In this document: positions 1 through 7,659 of the stretch, one piece after another
Position numbering within the stretch: position 1 is the stretch's first letter
Layout of the letters: each line of letters starts with the position of its first letter
Position numbers and translations under genes: made by a program
Notes under the pieces: model-generated
The model's input: only the letters and a program-made list of their open reading frames with translations
Database searches by the model: none
Told to the model about the DNA's origin: nothing
Source: Brevundimonas mediterranea
GTDB lineage: Bacteria; Pseudomonadota; Alphaproteobacteria; Caulobacterales; Caulobacteraceae
Assembly (NCBI RefSeq): GCF_011064825.1
Contig: NZ_CP048751.1
Span: forward strand, 2,294,001 to 2,358,000
DNA: 64,000 nt
Direction of reading: 5' to 3'

Positions 1-274
1 CGCGCGGGGCGGGGGCGGGACGCAGCACCCAGATCTCGGTCGAACGGTCGAACCGCAGCAGGGGGCGCGACCCGGTCACGTCCAGCACGAACCCCTGTCC
101 CGTGCCGGCCACATAGCGGGCCGAGGGCGGCAGGTTGCGGCGCGACTGGGCGTGGCAGTCTGAGGGCAGGACCGCAGGCGCAGCCACGGACAGACCCACG
201 GTCACGACGGCCGCCAGGGCCATCGCGGTCACGCGAGGCGACTTTTTCGCCCAGTCCGTTTCCGTCAACTTCAT
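1..274 (-). CDS. Secreted or membrane-anchored hypothetical protein (partial)
   Basis: The open frame starts at an ATG at 274 and runs off the left edge, so only the first 91 residues are visible. Residues 14-35 form a hydrophobic segment (an Ala/Val-rich stretch after a Lys/Arg-rich start), which suggests a signal peptide or membrane anchor. Beyond it are a lone Cys in a PSDCHAQSRR context and a stretch ending in STEIWVLRP. I do not recognise the family and give no function. It lies downstream of the phaB-like gene on the same strand, 48 bp away. Confidence 0.55.
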   Translation of the reverse strand, partial: MKLTETDWAKKSPRVTAMALAAVVTVGLSVAAPAVLPSDCHAQSRRNLPPSARYVAGTGQGFVLDVTGSRPLLRFDRSTEIWVLRPAPAPR

Positions 275-322
275 GAGACTGTGGATGAAACCGTCACGCG
301 GCGGATTTTGGGCGAAGCCGCT

Positions 323-1048
323 TCACCCGACCAGGTACTGACCGCCGTTCAGAGACAGGGTGCAGCCTGTGACATATCCAGCACGCTCGCCCACCAGCCA
401 GGACACCATGTCGGCGATCTCCTCGCCCTTGCCCAGGCGGCCCACGGGGATCTGGGCCACGATGGATTCCAGCACCTTGGGGTCCATGGCGCCGACCATC
501 TCGGTGTCGATATAGCCGGGGGCGATGCAGTTGACGGTCACGCCCTTGCGGGCGTTCTCCAGGGCCAGGGCCTTGGTGAAGCCGATCATCCCGGCCTTGG
601 CGGCGGAATAGTTGGTCTGGCCCACCTGGCCCTTCTGGCCGTTGATCGAGGAGATGTTGACGATCCGGCCGTGGCCGCGGTCGCGCATGCCGTTGATGAC
701 CTGGCGGGTGGTGTTGAAGACGCTGTCCATGTTCACCCGGATCACGTCGGACCACTGGTCATGGCTCATCTTGTGGAAGAAGCCGTCGCGGGTGATGCCG
801 GCGTTGTTGACCAGGATGTCGACCGGACCCAGCTCGGCTTCGACCTCCTGCACCGCGCGCGCGCAGTCTTCGAAGCTGCCGACATTGCCCTTCACTACGA
901 AACAGCCGGTGGCCCTGGCCGTGGCCTGGGCGGCTTCGTCATTGCCGGAATAGCCGGCGGCGACGCGAACGCCGTCCTCGCTGAGGCGCTGGACGATCGC
1001 CCTGCCGATGCCTCGGGTGCCGCCGGTCACGAATGCCACACGCGCCAT
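323..1048 (-). CDS. phaB: Acetoacetyl-CoA reductase (PhaB-type SDR)
   Basis: A 241-residue short-chain dehydrogenase. It probably reduces acetoacetyl-CoA to (R)-3-hydroxybutyryl-CoA with NADPH for polyhydroxybutyrate synthesis in the cytoplasm. The sequence shows the TGGTRGIG cofactor loop (8-15), NNAG (81-84), and the Ser134-Tyr147-Lys151 catalytic set within NISSINGQKG and NYSAAKAG. The ITRDGFFHKMSHDQW stretch and the INGQKGQ segment are typical of PhaB rather than FabG. An AAGGAAAC ribosome site precedes the ATG. No phaA thiolase lies next to it here, and it is separated from the alcohol dehydrogenase by a hairpin, so it is probably transcribed alone. A FabG role cannot be excluded. Confidence 0.9.
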   Translation of the reverse strand: MARVAFVTGGTRGIGRAIVQRLSEDGVRVAAGYSGNDEAAQATARATGCFVVKGNVGSFEDCARAVQEVEAELGPVDILVNNAGITRDGFFHKMSHDQWSDVIRVNMDSVFNTTRQVINGMRDRGHGRIVNISSINGQKGQVGQTNYSAAKAGMIGFTKALALENARKGVTVNCIAPGYIDTEMVGAMDPKVLESIVAQIPVGRLGKGEEIADMVSWLVGERAGYVTGCTLSLNGGQYLVG

Positions 1049-1121
1049 GATCGTTTCCTTGTCCCTTTGGTCCGTCTGCTGCGGACCGTGGTTAAAGGTG
1101 TAGCGACGCCTCGGCCGCAGG

Positions 1122-1154
1122 CAAGCCCGATTTCCGCGGGGGAAACCGGGCTTG
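1122..1154. terminator. Hairpin between adh and phaB
   Basis: CAAGCCCG (1122-1129) pairs with CGGGCTTG (1147-1154), and the inner TTTCC/GGAAA extends the stem. It sits just after the stop of the alcohol dehydrogenase gene. There is no T tract on either side, so termination is possible but not certain. Confidence 0.45.
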
Positions 1155-1166
1155 ATGTCGCACGGA

Positions 1167-2228
1167 TCAGGCCGCCAGCTTTTCCATGTCGATGACGAAG
1201 CGGTAGCGGACGTCGGACTTCAGCATCCGCTCATAGGCTTCGTTGATCTGGTCGGGGGCGATGGTCTCGATGTCGCAGGCGATGCCGTGTTCGGCGCAGA
1301 AGTTCAGCATCTCCTGGGTTTCGGCGATGCCGCCGATCAGGGAGCCGGCGATGCGGCGACGACGCCACAGCAGGGGCACGGCGAACACCGGCAGGCCCTC
1401 GGTGGTCAGGCCCAGCATGACCATGGTCCCGTCACGCGCCAGCAGCTGGACCTGGCTGGAGATCTCGTGCGTGGCCGAGACGGTGTTGATGATCAGGTCG
1501 AAGCTCTCGGCCGCGGCCTTCATCGCCGCCTTGTCCGAGTTGATCAGGAAATGCTTGGCGCCCATCCGCTCGGCGTCGGCCTTCTTGCGGTCCGAGGTGG
1601 ACAGGACCGTGACCTCGGCGCCCATGGCCGCCGCCAGCTTGACCGCCATATGGCCCAGACCGCCCAGGCCGATGACCGCGACCTTGGATCCCGGTCCGAC
1701 GCCCCAGGTCTTCAGCGGCGAATAGGTGGTGACGCCGGCGCACAGCAGGGGGGCGGCGACGTCCAGCGGCAGGCTGTCGGGGATGGACAGGACGAAATGC
1801 TGATCGACGGTGATGTGGTCGGAATAGCCGCCCTGGGTGATGGTCTCGGCCGTGCCGCCCTTCCTGTCCTTGCCGCCGTAGGTGCCGGTGAACCCGGGCA
1901 CGCAATACTGCTCCAGCCCTTCCTGGCACGACGAACATTCGCGGCAGCTGTCGACCATACAGCCGACGCCGACGCGGTCGCCTTCCTTGAAGCGGGTGAC
2001 GTTCGAGCCGACGGCCGCCACCACGCCGGCGATCTCGTGACCGGGCACCAGCGGGTACTGGGCCTGGCCGGTCTCGCTGCGGGCCATGTGCAGGTCGGAA
2101 TGGCAGATGCCGCAGTATTTGATGTCGATCAGTACGTCGTCGGGGCCGGGATCGCGCCGTTCGAAGCTGTAGGGGGTCAGGGGCTTGTCGGCGGCGGTCG
2201 CGGCGAAGGCGCGTGTGGCGATCGGCAT
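1167..2228 (-). CDS. Zinc-dependent NAD(P) alcohol dehydrogenase (CAD/YahK type)
   Basis: A 353-residue medium-chain dehydrogenase of the cinnamyl-alcohol/YahK group, which interconverts aldehydes and alcohols, usually with NADPH. Catalytic zinc ligands are visible as Cys39 (CGICHSD), His64-Glu65 (PGHE) and Cys163 (LLCAGVTTY). The structural zinc Cys are 95, 98, 101 and 109. The Rossmann motif GLGGLG is at 187-192. Length matches the family. A GAAGGA ribosome site precedes the ATG. The physiological substrate cannot be read from sequence. The neighbours (phaB-like, DUF72) do not define a pathway. Confidence 0.9.
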   Translation of the reverse strand: MPIATRAFAATAADKPLTPYSFERRDPGPDDVLIDIKYCGICHSDLHMARSETGQAQYPLVPGHEIAGVVAAVGSNVTRFKEGDRVGVGCMVDSCRECSSCQEGLEQYCVPGFTGTYGGKDRKGGTAETITQGGYSDHITVDQHFVLSIPDSLPLDVAAPLLCAGVTTYSPLKTWGVGPGSKVAVIGLGGLGHMAVKLAAAMGAEVTVLSTSDRKKADAERMGAKHFLINSDKAAMKAAAESFDLIINTVSATHEISSQVQLLARDGTMVMLGLTTEGLPVFAVPLLWRRRRIAGSLIGGIAETQEMLNFCAEHGIACDIETIAPDQINEAYERMLKSDVRYRFVIDMEKLAA

Positions 2229-2312
2229 GGGAGGTCCTTCAGGCTTTCGGGCAGGCGGTGGGGCGTGGGGGGCAGATGTGGCCCGGCGTGACCGGTCGCA
2301 AGGCGGCGCGCG

Positions 2313-3062
2313 TCATTTCAACTGGGCGATCAGCGCCTGGGCGGCCGCCGGGTTCCGCACCTTGGCCCCCGAGATGAAATAGGCGAAGACCTCGCCGCGT
2401 TCGGCCCAGGCCTTGGCTTGGTCGGCGACGGCGGACAGTTCGGCGGCGGTCATGCCGGTGGGCTCGTCCTCGCGGCTGGACATCAGCCGGGCATAGGTAA
2501 AGTCGGCGGTCGCCTCGTCGATCTGGGGCCAGGTCGGCTCCTCGTCATCGACGGCGTAGACGATGGCGACGCCGTATTTGCGGGCCAGGTCGTAGAACTG
2601 CTCGGTGGCGAAGCTCGGGTTGCGGACCTCCAGGGCGTGACGCAGGCGGATGCCGTCCTTCTCCGGGGGCAGTAGTTTCAGGAAGCCCTCGAAATCCTCG
2701 GGGTCGAACTTCTTCGTCCCCATGAACTGCCAGTTGATCGGGCCCAGCTTGTCGCCCAGTTCGGTCAGGCCCTGGGACAGGAATTTCTCGAAACTCTCGC
2801 CGCCGTCCGACAGGATCTTGCGATTGGTGCAGTAGCGGCTGGCCTTGACCGAGAAGACGAAACCGTCCGGCGTCTCGTCGCGCCATTTGCGCCAGGAGTC
2901 GGGTTTGAAGGTCGAATAATAGGTGCCGTTGATCTCGATGCTGGTCAGTTTCGACGCCGCGTATTCCAGCTCGCGCTTCTGCACCAGACCCTCGGGATAG
3001 AAGACCCCGCGCCAAGGTTCGAAGGTCCAGCCGCCGACGCCGATGTGGATGGGGTGGGTCAT
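2313..3062 (-). CDS. DUF72 domain-containing protein
   Basis: A 249-residue protein of the DUF72 (YecE-like) TIM-barrel family, whose biochemical role is unsettled. Typical family segments are visible: IHIGVGGWTFEPWRGVFYP at the start, EINGTYYS, a central FSVKASRY, LEVRNPSF and a late YARLMSS. The start is placed at MTHPIH because its ATG overlaps the stop of the upstream parE gene (ATGA overlap), which implies translational coupling. An upstream extension in this frame would only read through parE. Being third in a parD-parE-DUF72 operon is odd for a housekeeping-like protein. Confidence 0.85.
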   Translation of the reverse strand: MTHPIHIGVGGWTFEPWRGVFYPEGLVQKRELEYAASKLTSIEINGTYYSTFKPDSWRKWRDETPDGFVFSVKASRYCTNRKILSDGGESFEKFLSQGLTELGDKLGPINWQFMGTKKFDPEDFEGFLKLLPPEKDGIRLRHALEVRNPSFATEQFYDLARKYGVAIVYAVDDEEPTWPQIDEATADFTYARLMSSREDEPTGMTAAELSAVADQAKAWAERGEVFAYFISGAKVRNPAAAQALIAQLK

Positions 3063-3367
3063 GGCCAGTCGCTTCCCAGAGGTGAGGCCGTCCAGTCCTC
3101 GCGTGCGCTGCGGATGCGGAGGACTGCGACGATGTCGTCGATGTGTTCGTAGATGATGACGTGAGCGCCATAGGGCTGAACCCTGACGGGCGGCTGGATA
3201 TCCGTGTGCAACCGGCCCGTATCGGGGAACAGGAGCAACTGCTGCAACTGGTCTTCCAAGCCTGAAATATAGGTTTCGGTCTGGCGGGCGCCGAACATTT
3301 CCAGGCCCTGCCAGAAAATCAGGCGCAGATCCGCTTCGGCGTCTTCGCTCAGCCGCAGGCGGGTCAC
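3059..3367 (-). CDS. parE: ParE/RelE-family toxin
   Basis: A 102-residue type II toxin of the ParE/RelE superfamily. The sequence MTRLRLSEDAEADLRLI followed by GLEDQLQQLLLFPDTGR and a C-terminal IIYEHIDDIVAVLRIRSA is the usual ParE layout of helical hairpin plus beta sheet. ParE toxins classically act on DNA gyrase, but the target here is inferred only. It follows the antitoxin with a 4-bp overlap (3364-3367) and overlaps the DUF72 start by 4 bp, so the three are one transcript. Confidence 0.88.
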   Translation of the reverse strand: MTRLRLSEDAEADLRLIFWQGLEMFGARQTETYISGLEDQLQQLLLFPDTGRLHTDIQPPVRVQPYGAHVIIYEHIDDIVAVLRIRSAREDWTASPLGSDWP

Positions 3368-3618
3368 GCCGCGCCCTTGCGTCTTTCGAATTCGGCGCGG
3401 ACTTCCTCGAAGATCTCACGTGGGGTCTTTTCGCTGATCCCGCCGGCGCGCGCCTCGTCCACCAATCGCTGCATATGGGCGATCTTCTCGGCCTTGACCT
3501 GTTCGCGGCGGATCAGGTCACGGACGACGTCCGAGGCGTTGGCGTAGCGGCCTGATTTGGCCTGTTCCTCGACCCAGGCCTTCATCGGGTCGGGCAGGGA
3601 GATGTTCATCGTCGCCAT
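3364..3618 (-). CDS. parD: ParD-family antitoxin
   Basis: An 84-residue antitoxin with an N-terminal ribbon-helix-helix (MATMNISLPDPMKAWVEEQ, then ASDVVRDLIRREQ), which normally binds its own promoter, and a charged C-terminal tail that should neutralise ParE. The start at 3618 is chosen over a longer frame because GGAGCAG lies 5-11 bases upstream and the RHH strand begins right there. It is first in the parD-parE-DUF72 operon. A TTGACA -35 box and inverted/direct GTCTGAAA-type repeats lie upstream. Confidence 0.88.
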   Translation of the reverse strand: MATMNISLPDPMKAWVEEQAKSGRYANASDVVRDLIRREQVKAEKIAHMQRLVDEARAGGISEKTPREIFEEVRAEFERRKGAA

Positions 3619-3955
3619 GGGGTCTGCTCCTGTCCGGTCAGAATGGGAGTTTGGCAATCTTTGTCAATTGTCGCAGGGGATTTCAGACGGTGCGGCGAAA
3701 AAACAGTGTCTGAATAGTCTGAATTGTCTGAAATCGGGGTGGGACGAAATTGCGCGGAGCCCTCGAACCCAGGGCGAGGCGCCAGAGTCTGCAACTGAAT
3801 GAGCCTCCCTTCCAATGCCGACGACGGAAGTATAGGCCCGCAGGGAAGGGCGGGGGGTGGCGACGGGATTTTTCAGTCAGGCGGTTGTTTCGTCGACAGA
3901 ATGTCTGCGGAATTAGGATAGGTGGCGCCTGCGCCGACCGTCCGCGCGCCGGCCC
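3619..3955. promoter_or_regulatory. parDE upstream region: promoter and repeats
   Basis: No gene is seen in these 337 bp. On the minus strand a perfect TTGACA -35 box (3662-3667) is followed 17 bases later by a weak ATTCTG -10, placed correctly for parD. Further upstream are three tandem 9-bp units (GTCTGAATA, GTCTGAATT, GTCTGAAAT at 3708-3734) and an inverted copy, GATTTCAGAC at 3679-3688, a perfect 10-bp match to the complement of 3726-3735. The repeats are candidate regulator sites. 3736-3955 holds nothing I can name. Confidence 0.6.
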
Positions 3956-4387
3956 TTATGATCGGCGCGCCATGGTCACGGCGCCGATATGGCCGCCGAT
4001 GGGGAGCAGACGGACCCTCAGACTCGCGTCGCCCTGGAACCCGCCGCGCGACCGACCCGTCAGGGTGAAGGTCATGCGCACGCCGCCCGAGGCCATGACG
4101 ACGACCAGCTTGCCGTCCCTTATGCGGCAGTCCGCCGGATCCCCGTCGAGGACGCACGAAAGCCGGCCGCGCGGCTGGGGCGTGACCGTCAATGGGAAAT
4201 CCAGCTGGTTTCCGCTCTTGGACTTGAAGGAGATGTTGAGGTCCTGCCGCTCGGCCGGCGTGATCTTCAGCATCCAGTCGCCGGCCACCTCGCCACCGGT
4301 GATGGGCGGCGCTGCCTGAGCCAGGGCCGTTCCGCAAAGGGCGCAGGCCGCCAGGCCGCCCGCCAGGAACGCTCGCCGCTTCGCCAT
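3956..4387 (-). CDS. Hypothetical exported protein
   Basis: A 143-residue protein with a clear signal peptide: Lys-Arg-Arg start, hydrophobic FLAGGLAACALCGTALA, likely cleaved after ALA-QA. The mature part is a small beta-rich domain (GDWMLKITP, LNISFKSKSGN, GRLSCVLDG, DCRIRDGKLVVVMASGG, RMTFTLTGR) containing one Cys pair (CVLDGDPADC). I do not recognise a named family. A periplasmic location is inferred. The IS1111-type element lies about 130 bp upstream of its start and may have separated it from its original promoter. Confidence 0.7.
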   Translation of the reverse strand: MAKRRAFLAGGLAACALCGTALAQAAPPITGGEVAGDWMLKITPAERQDLNISFKSKSGNQLDFPLTVTPQPRGRLSCVLDGDPADCRIRDGKLVVVMASGGVRMTFTLTGRSRGGFQGDASLRVRLLPIGGHIGAVTMARRS

Positions 4388-4581
4388 GCCCGCCTCCGAC
4401 CGTTCAGCCTGGAGTAGGGTAGGGCGATGATGCTGGATTGCCGCGTGAATTATTGGAAAGGTTGGGGATCAGCGGACTGTGCGGAGGTCTTAAAGGGGTG
4501 AAAGGGGTGATGGGGTGGACGCCCCCCGACGGCATCTATGTGCCAGAGTGAGGTGTTGAACAGCACTCGAAGGAGGCGTCC

Positions 4582-5607
4582 GTGGAACAAGTTAGCACTG
4601 TCGGTCTGGATCTCGCCAAGAACATCTTTCAAGCGCATGGCGCTGATGCCTCGGGCGAGGTGGTGTTTCGCAAGAAGTTGGGTCGAGGCCGATTGCTGGC
4701 GTTCTTCGCTGGCCTGTCGCCCTGCGTGGTGGCGATGGAGGCCTGCGCCGGCGCCCATTACTGGGGGCGTGAGCTGGCCCGCCAGGGTCATACGATCCGA
4801 TTGATCCCGCCCATCTATGTAAAGCCGTTCGTGAAGCGTCAGAAGAACGATGCGGCCGATGCCGAAGCCATCTGTGAGGCGGCGCAGCGCCCCAGTATGA
4901 GGTTCGTGCCGCTGAAGGAGGAGGAGCAGCAGGCCAGCAGCGTGGTCTTTCGGGCCCGCGACCTTCTGGTCCGGCAGCGAACCCAGACGATCAACGCCCT
5001 GCGCGGTCACCTGGCCGAATACGGCTGGATTGTTCCCAAGGGCGTTCCGCACGTCGATAGGTTGATCGCGCGCGTCGAAGATCCGGCAGAGGCGCTTCCA
5101 ACCGCCGCGCGGACGATTCTTCTCGTCCTGGTCTCGACCCTCCGATCGCTGGACCAGCAGATCGCCGTGCTCGATGCGGAGATTGCTTCCCGGGCCAAGA
5201 ACGATCCGGTTGCGCGTCGACTGATGACCATTCCCGGGATCGGTCCCATCACAGCTACAGCCTTGGTCGCACTGGCCCCGTCACCCGAAGCCTTCAAGAG
5301 CGGTCGGCACTTCGCCGCCTGGCTGGGACTGACGCCGCGACAACGATCCACCGGCGGTCAGCAGAAGCTCGGCGCGATCACCAAGATGGGCGAGCGAACG
5401 CTTCGACGGCTGCTGACCATCGGGGCCAGCGCGGTGATCAAACAGGCCGTCATTCGGGGCGCGCCAGCAGGTTCCTGGCTGAGCCAGATGCTGGAGAGAA
5501 AGCCCAAGATGTTGGTCATCGTCGCCTTGGCGAACAAGAACGCCCGCATAGTCTGGGCGCTCTTGGCCAAGGGCGATGTCTACCGAGCTCCGGTCGTGTC
5601 GGCCTAG
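4582..5607 (+). CDS. IS110/IS1111-family transposase
   Basis: A 341-residue DEDD-type recombinase. The N-terminal RuvC-like domain shows the acidic set Asp10 (GLDLAKN), Glu53 (MEAC), Asp90 and Asp93 (KNDAADAEA). The C-terminal Transposase_20 domain shows MTIPGIGPITA (214-224) and the likely catalytic Ser255 in RQRSTGGQQ. The GTG start is chosen because AGGAGG (4571-4576) is spaced well upstream. The reading frame is intact, so the element may be active. Length is normal for the group. IS110-family enzymes are now known to use an element-encoded RNA to choose the target. Confidence 0.95.
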   Translation: MEQVSTVGLDLAKNIFQAHGADASGEVVFRKKLGRGRLLAFFAGLSPCVVAMEACAGAHYWGRELARQGHTIRLIPPIYVKPFVKRQKNDAADAEAICEAAQRPSMRFVPLKEEEQQASSVVFRARDLLVRQRTQTINALRGHLAEYGWIVPKGVPHVDRLIARVEDPAEALPTAARTILLVLVSTLRSLDQQIAVLDAEIASRAKNDPVARRLMTIPGIGPITATALVALAPSPEAFKSGRHFAAWLGLTPRQRSTGGQQKLGAITKMGERTLRRLLTIGASAVIKQAVIRGAPAGSWLSQMLERKPKMLVIVALANKNARIVWALLAKGDVYRAPVVSA

Positions 5608-5853
5608 CCAGCACGACCGCGAGACGTCGAAGCGTAGGGATGAGCGAAGGAGCGTATGGCGCAACAGTCGGCGAGACGGGATCAGGAAAACCAGGGCTTT
5701 CCACTGTGCTTCGAGCACGCCGTGGGTGATTTGGACCGGATCCGCGAACTCCCATACAGGCCAGCGGTCTTTGAGCGACCGCATCAACAGGCCGGACAGA
5801 TGGCAGCATCCGACTACGTGTCAGAAATTCCCGAAAATCACTCTTGCGCTGAA
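5608..5853 (+). ncRNA. Candidate bridge/seek RNA region of the IS1111 element
   Basis: This is the noncoding stretch between the transposase stop and the right inverted repeat. In the IS1111 group the guide (bridge or seek) RNA is encoded in the right-end noncoding region downstream of the transposase. Here that region is about 245 bases long with no credible gene. I infer the RNA from position and family only. No fold was computed and its ends are unknown. Confidence 0.45.
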
Positions 5854-5889
5854 GGGGGCGTCCACAGATGAGAAGCGGACGACCATGGA

Positions 5890-6510
5890 TTATGCAGCCC
5901 GTGTTTCTCCGACGTTCAAAAACGGCGTCACCGCCGCCATCGCGCGCTGGACGTATTCAGCCTTCTCGCCGACGGGCGCGACGTAGTGAATGGCTTCTTC
6001 TGCGTCACGCAGGGTCGCCAAGCGCGCAATCATCCAAGCGGCAAGGTATTGCGAGGCTAGGCAACCGCCGGCGGTTGCGACATTGCCGTGCGCGACGAAC
6101 GGCGCATCAACGACATTTACGCCCGCCTCGATAACCCAAGGCTTGGTCGTCAGGTCGGTGCAGGCGGGCAGGTCGCCGATCAGCCCCAGCTTGGCCAGTA
6201 GAAGCGTGCCGGAGCACTGAGCGCCGATTAGCTGGCGCGACGGGTCCAGCGGGAGGCGCGACAGGAACGTGGGATCGGCGGCGTAATCGCGGGTCTTGAT
6301 CCCGCTGCCAATCAGCACCGCGTCGGCGTCGGCCAAGAACTCCAGCGGCTTCTGGCGCTGAATCGTCACCCCGGCCATCGAGGTGACCTCCGGCGTGGGG
6401 CAGGTGATGTGGGCCGCCCAGCCCTGTGATTTCATCCGGTTTAAGATGCCTGCTGCGATGAAGGAATCCAGCTCGTTGAAACCATCAAGGGTTAGGACGG
6501 CGATCTGCAT
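5890..6510 (-). CDS. DJ-1/PfpI family protein
   Basis: A 206-residue member of the DJ-1/PfpI (class I glutamine-amidotransferase-like) superfamily. The nucleophile elbow is AQCSG with Cys99, and an acidic residue near Glu13 (GFNELD) fits the usual Glu-Cys pair. The family includes chaperones, glyoxalases, isonitrile hydratases and regulators. Absence of an AraC domain argues against a GATase1-AraC regulator. Start MQIAVLTLDGF is preferred because the longer frame adds only a low-complexity Ser/Pro leader. The stop lies 25 bp from the insertion sequence's right end. Confidence 0.8.
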   Translation of the reverse strand: MQIAVLTLDGFNELDSFIAAGILNRMKSQGWAAHITCPTPEVTSMAGVTIQRQKPLEFLADADAVLIGSGIKTRDYAADPTFLSRLPLDPSRQLIGAQCSGTLLLAKLGLIGDLPACTDLTTKPWVIEAGVNVVDAPFVAHGNVATAGGCLASQYLAAWMIARLATLRDAEEAIHYVAPVGEKAEYVQRAMAAVTPFLNVGETRAA

Positions 6511-6776
6511 GACGGGCACGGCGCTAGGAGATGATGAGGAAGACGGCAGGGTCGCCGAGTTATAGGGCCGCCGCAAGAGCGGACATTCTGGTTGCCCGGT
6601 TCGGGTCGTCTTGCGAAATCGCCGCCGGTTCGCAAAGCAGACTTGGGAGCAGGGCTCTCACCCGCTGCTCCGGTTGTGACCGGTATGTTCGATTACACCA
6701 TCCCAGGCCCAGGTTCAGCGAACCGAGACGCCTCGTCAACCGATGTGAGGCATGGCGTGGTCGGATGCTTCCCCAC

Positions 6777-7514
6777 TCACTCCCCGTCCAGTTCCCCCCG
6801 CGCCGCGTCCGCCAGGGCGAAGAAGCGGTTGCGGATTTCGGCGGCGAAGGGGTTGTCGCGTTCGATGGCGCGGAAGACGGCGGGGCTGTCGTGGCGGACC
6901 ATGTCGACGGCCTGCATCAGCCGGTCGAAACTGGTGGTGGTCATGCGGGTCGGCAGGGGCTCCATGGCCAGCAGCAGGCGGGCGATCAGATGGGTCAGGC
7001 CCTGGACCGTGGCGGCCTCGCGGTCGTGATCCTCGGGGCTGACCTGAAACACCTTCAGGGCCAGGGCGCGGCGGCAGAAGGCGGCGACGCGGCGGGCGTC
7101 GCGTTTGCCGCGCACCTCGCAGACGGCGAGGCGCAGGCCGGCGATGCCGGCCTTGCCGCTCTGGGGGCCGAACAGGGGGTGGGTGCCGACGATCCGCACG
7201 CCGGGGGGCAGGAGCTCGGCCATCAGCCGGGCGGGTTTGACCTTCACCGAGCCGACGTCGATCACCAGAGCGTCGGGGCGCAGGTGGGGGCGGATTTCGG
7301 TCAGGGTGGCGGCCAGGGCCTCGACCGGGACGGCCAGGATGATCGTGGGGCAGGCGGCGGCGGCAGCCAGGTCGGTCAGGGTGGCGTGGCCGTCTGCGTC
7401 CGTAGCGGCCGGGTCATGGGCGTGGATGTCGAACCAGGGCGACAGATGCCGCGCCGTCAGCCGCCCGAAGGCGCCGAAGCCGATCAGGCCGAGTTTTTCC
7501 TTCTCCCCCGTCAT
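6777..7514 (-). CDS. Prephenate dehydrogenase (TyrA domain)
   Basis: A 245-residue prephenate/arogenate dehydrogenase-like protein of tyrosine synthesis. It shows the Rossmann GxGxxG in LIGFGAFGRL, a DVGSVK motif, GTHPLFGPQSG, and the helical C-terminal half (QGLTHLIARLLLAME). It is shorter than most TyrA proteins, which run near 290 residues, with no ACT domain. The ATG at 7514 lies inside one arm of a 31-bp inverted repeat, and only CGAGG, immediately adjacent, resembles a ribosome site. I see no better start, so initiation is uncertain although the product is clear. Confidence 0.8.
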   Translation of the reverse strand: MTGEKEKLGLIGFGAFGRLTARHLSPWFDIHAHDPAATDADGHATLTDLAAAAACPTIILAVPVEALAATLTEIRPHLRPDALVIDVGSVKVKPARLMAELLPPGVRIVGTHPLFGPQSGKAGIAGLRLAVCEVRGKRDARRVAAFCRRALALKVFQVSPEDHDREAATVQGLTHLIARLLLAMEPLPTRMTTTSFDRLMQAVDMVRHDSPAVFRAIERDNPFAAEIRNRFFALADAARGELDGE

Positions 7515-7617
7515 CCTCGGGCTTGACCCGAGGACCGGGCGCGGATCGGGCTGTGCGCCCGCCGCTGACGCAATGCGGCGGACCCTCCGGTCCTCGGGTC
7601 AAGCCCGAGGATGACGG
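7508..7617. repeat. Palindromic element, family A (31-bp arms)
   Basis: Two perfect 31-bp inverted arms (7508-7538 and 7587-7617) carry the core TCATCCTCGGGCTTGACCC, with a 48-bp spacer. Relatives occur at 16721-16752 and 28824-28956. The left arm contains the start codon of the prephenate dehydrogenase gene. It resembles bacterial REP/BIME-type intergenic palindromes. Confidence 0.9.
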
Positions 7618-7659
7618 GGGTGGGGGTGGAGCGGGTGACGGATTGTGTAGAGGCCGACC

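Larger units (their letters stand above)
4516..5864 (+). mobile_element. IS110-family (IS1111 group) insertion sequence
   Basis: The element is bounded by 11-bp inverted repeats, TGGACGCCCCC (4516-4526) and GGGGGCGTCCA (5854-5864). A second conserved block, GCCAGAGTGA on the left (4542-4551), matches GCAAGAGTGA on the inverted right end. Inverted repeats of this kind mark the IS1111 group, which leaves no target duplication, and none was seen. The transposase occupies 4582-5607 and is followed by about 250 bp of noncoding right end. Exact outer limits may lie a few bases beyond the repeats. Confidence 0.85.
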
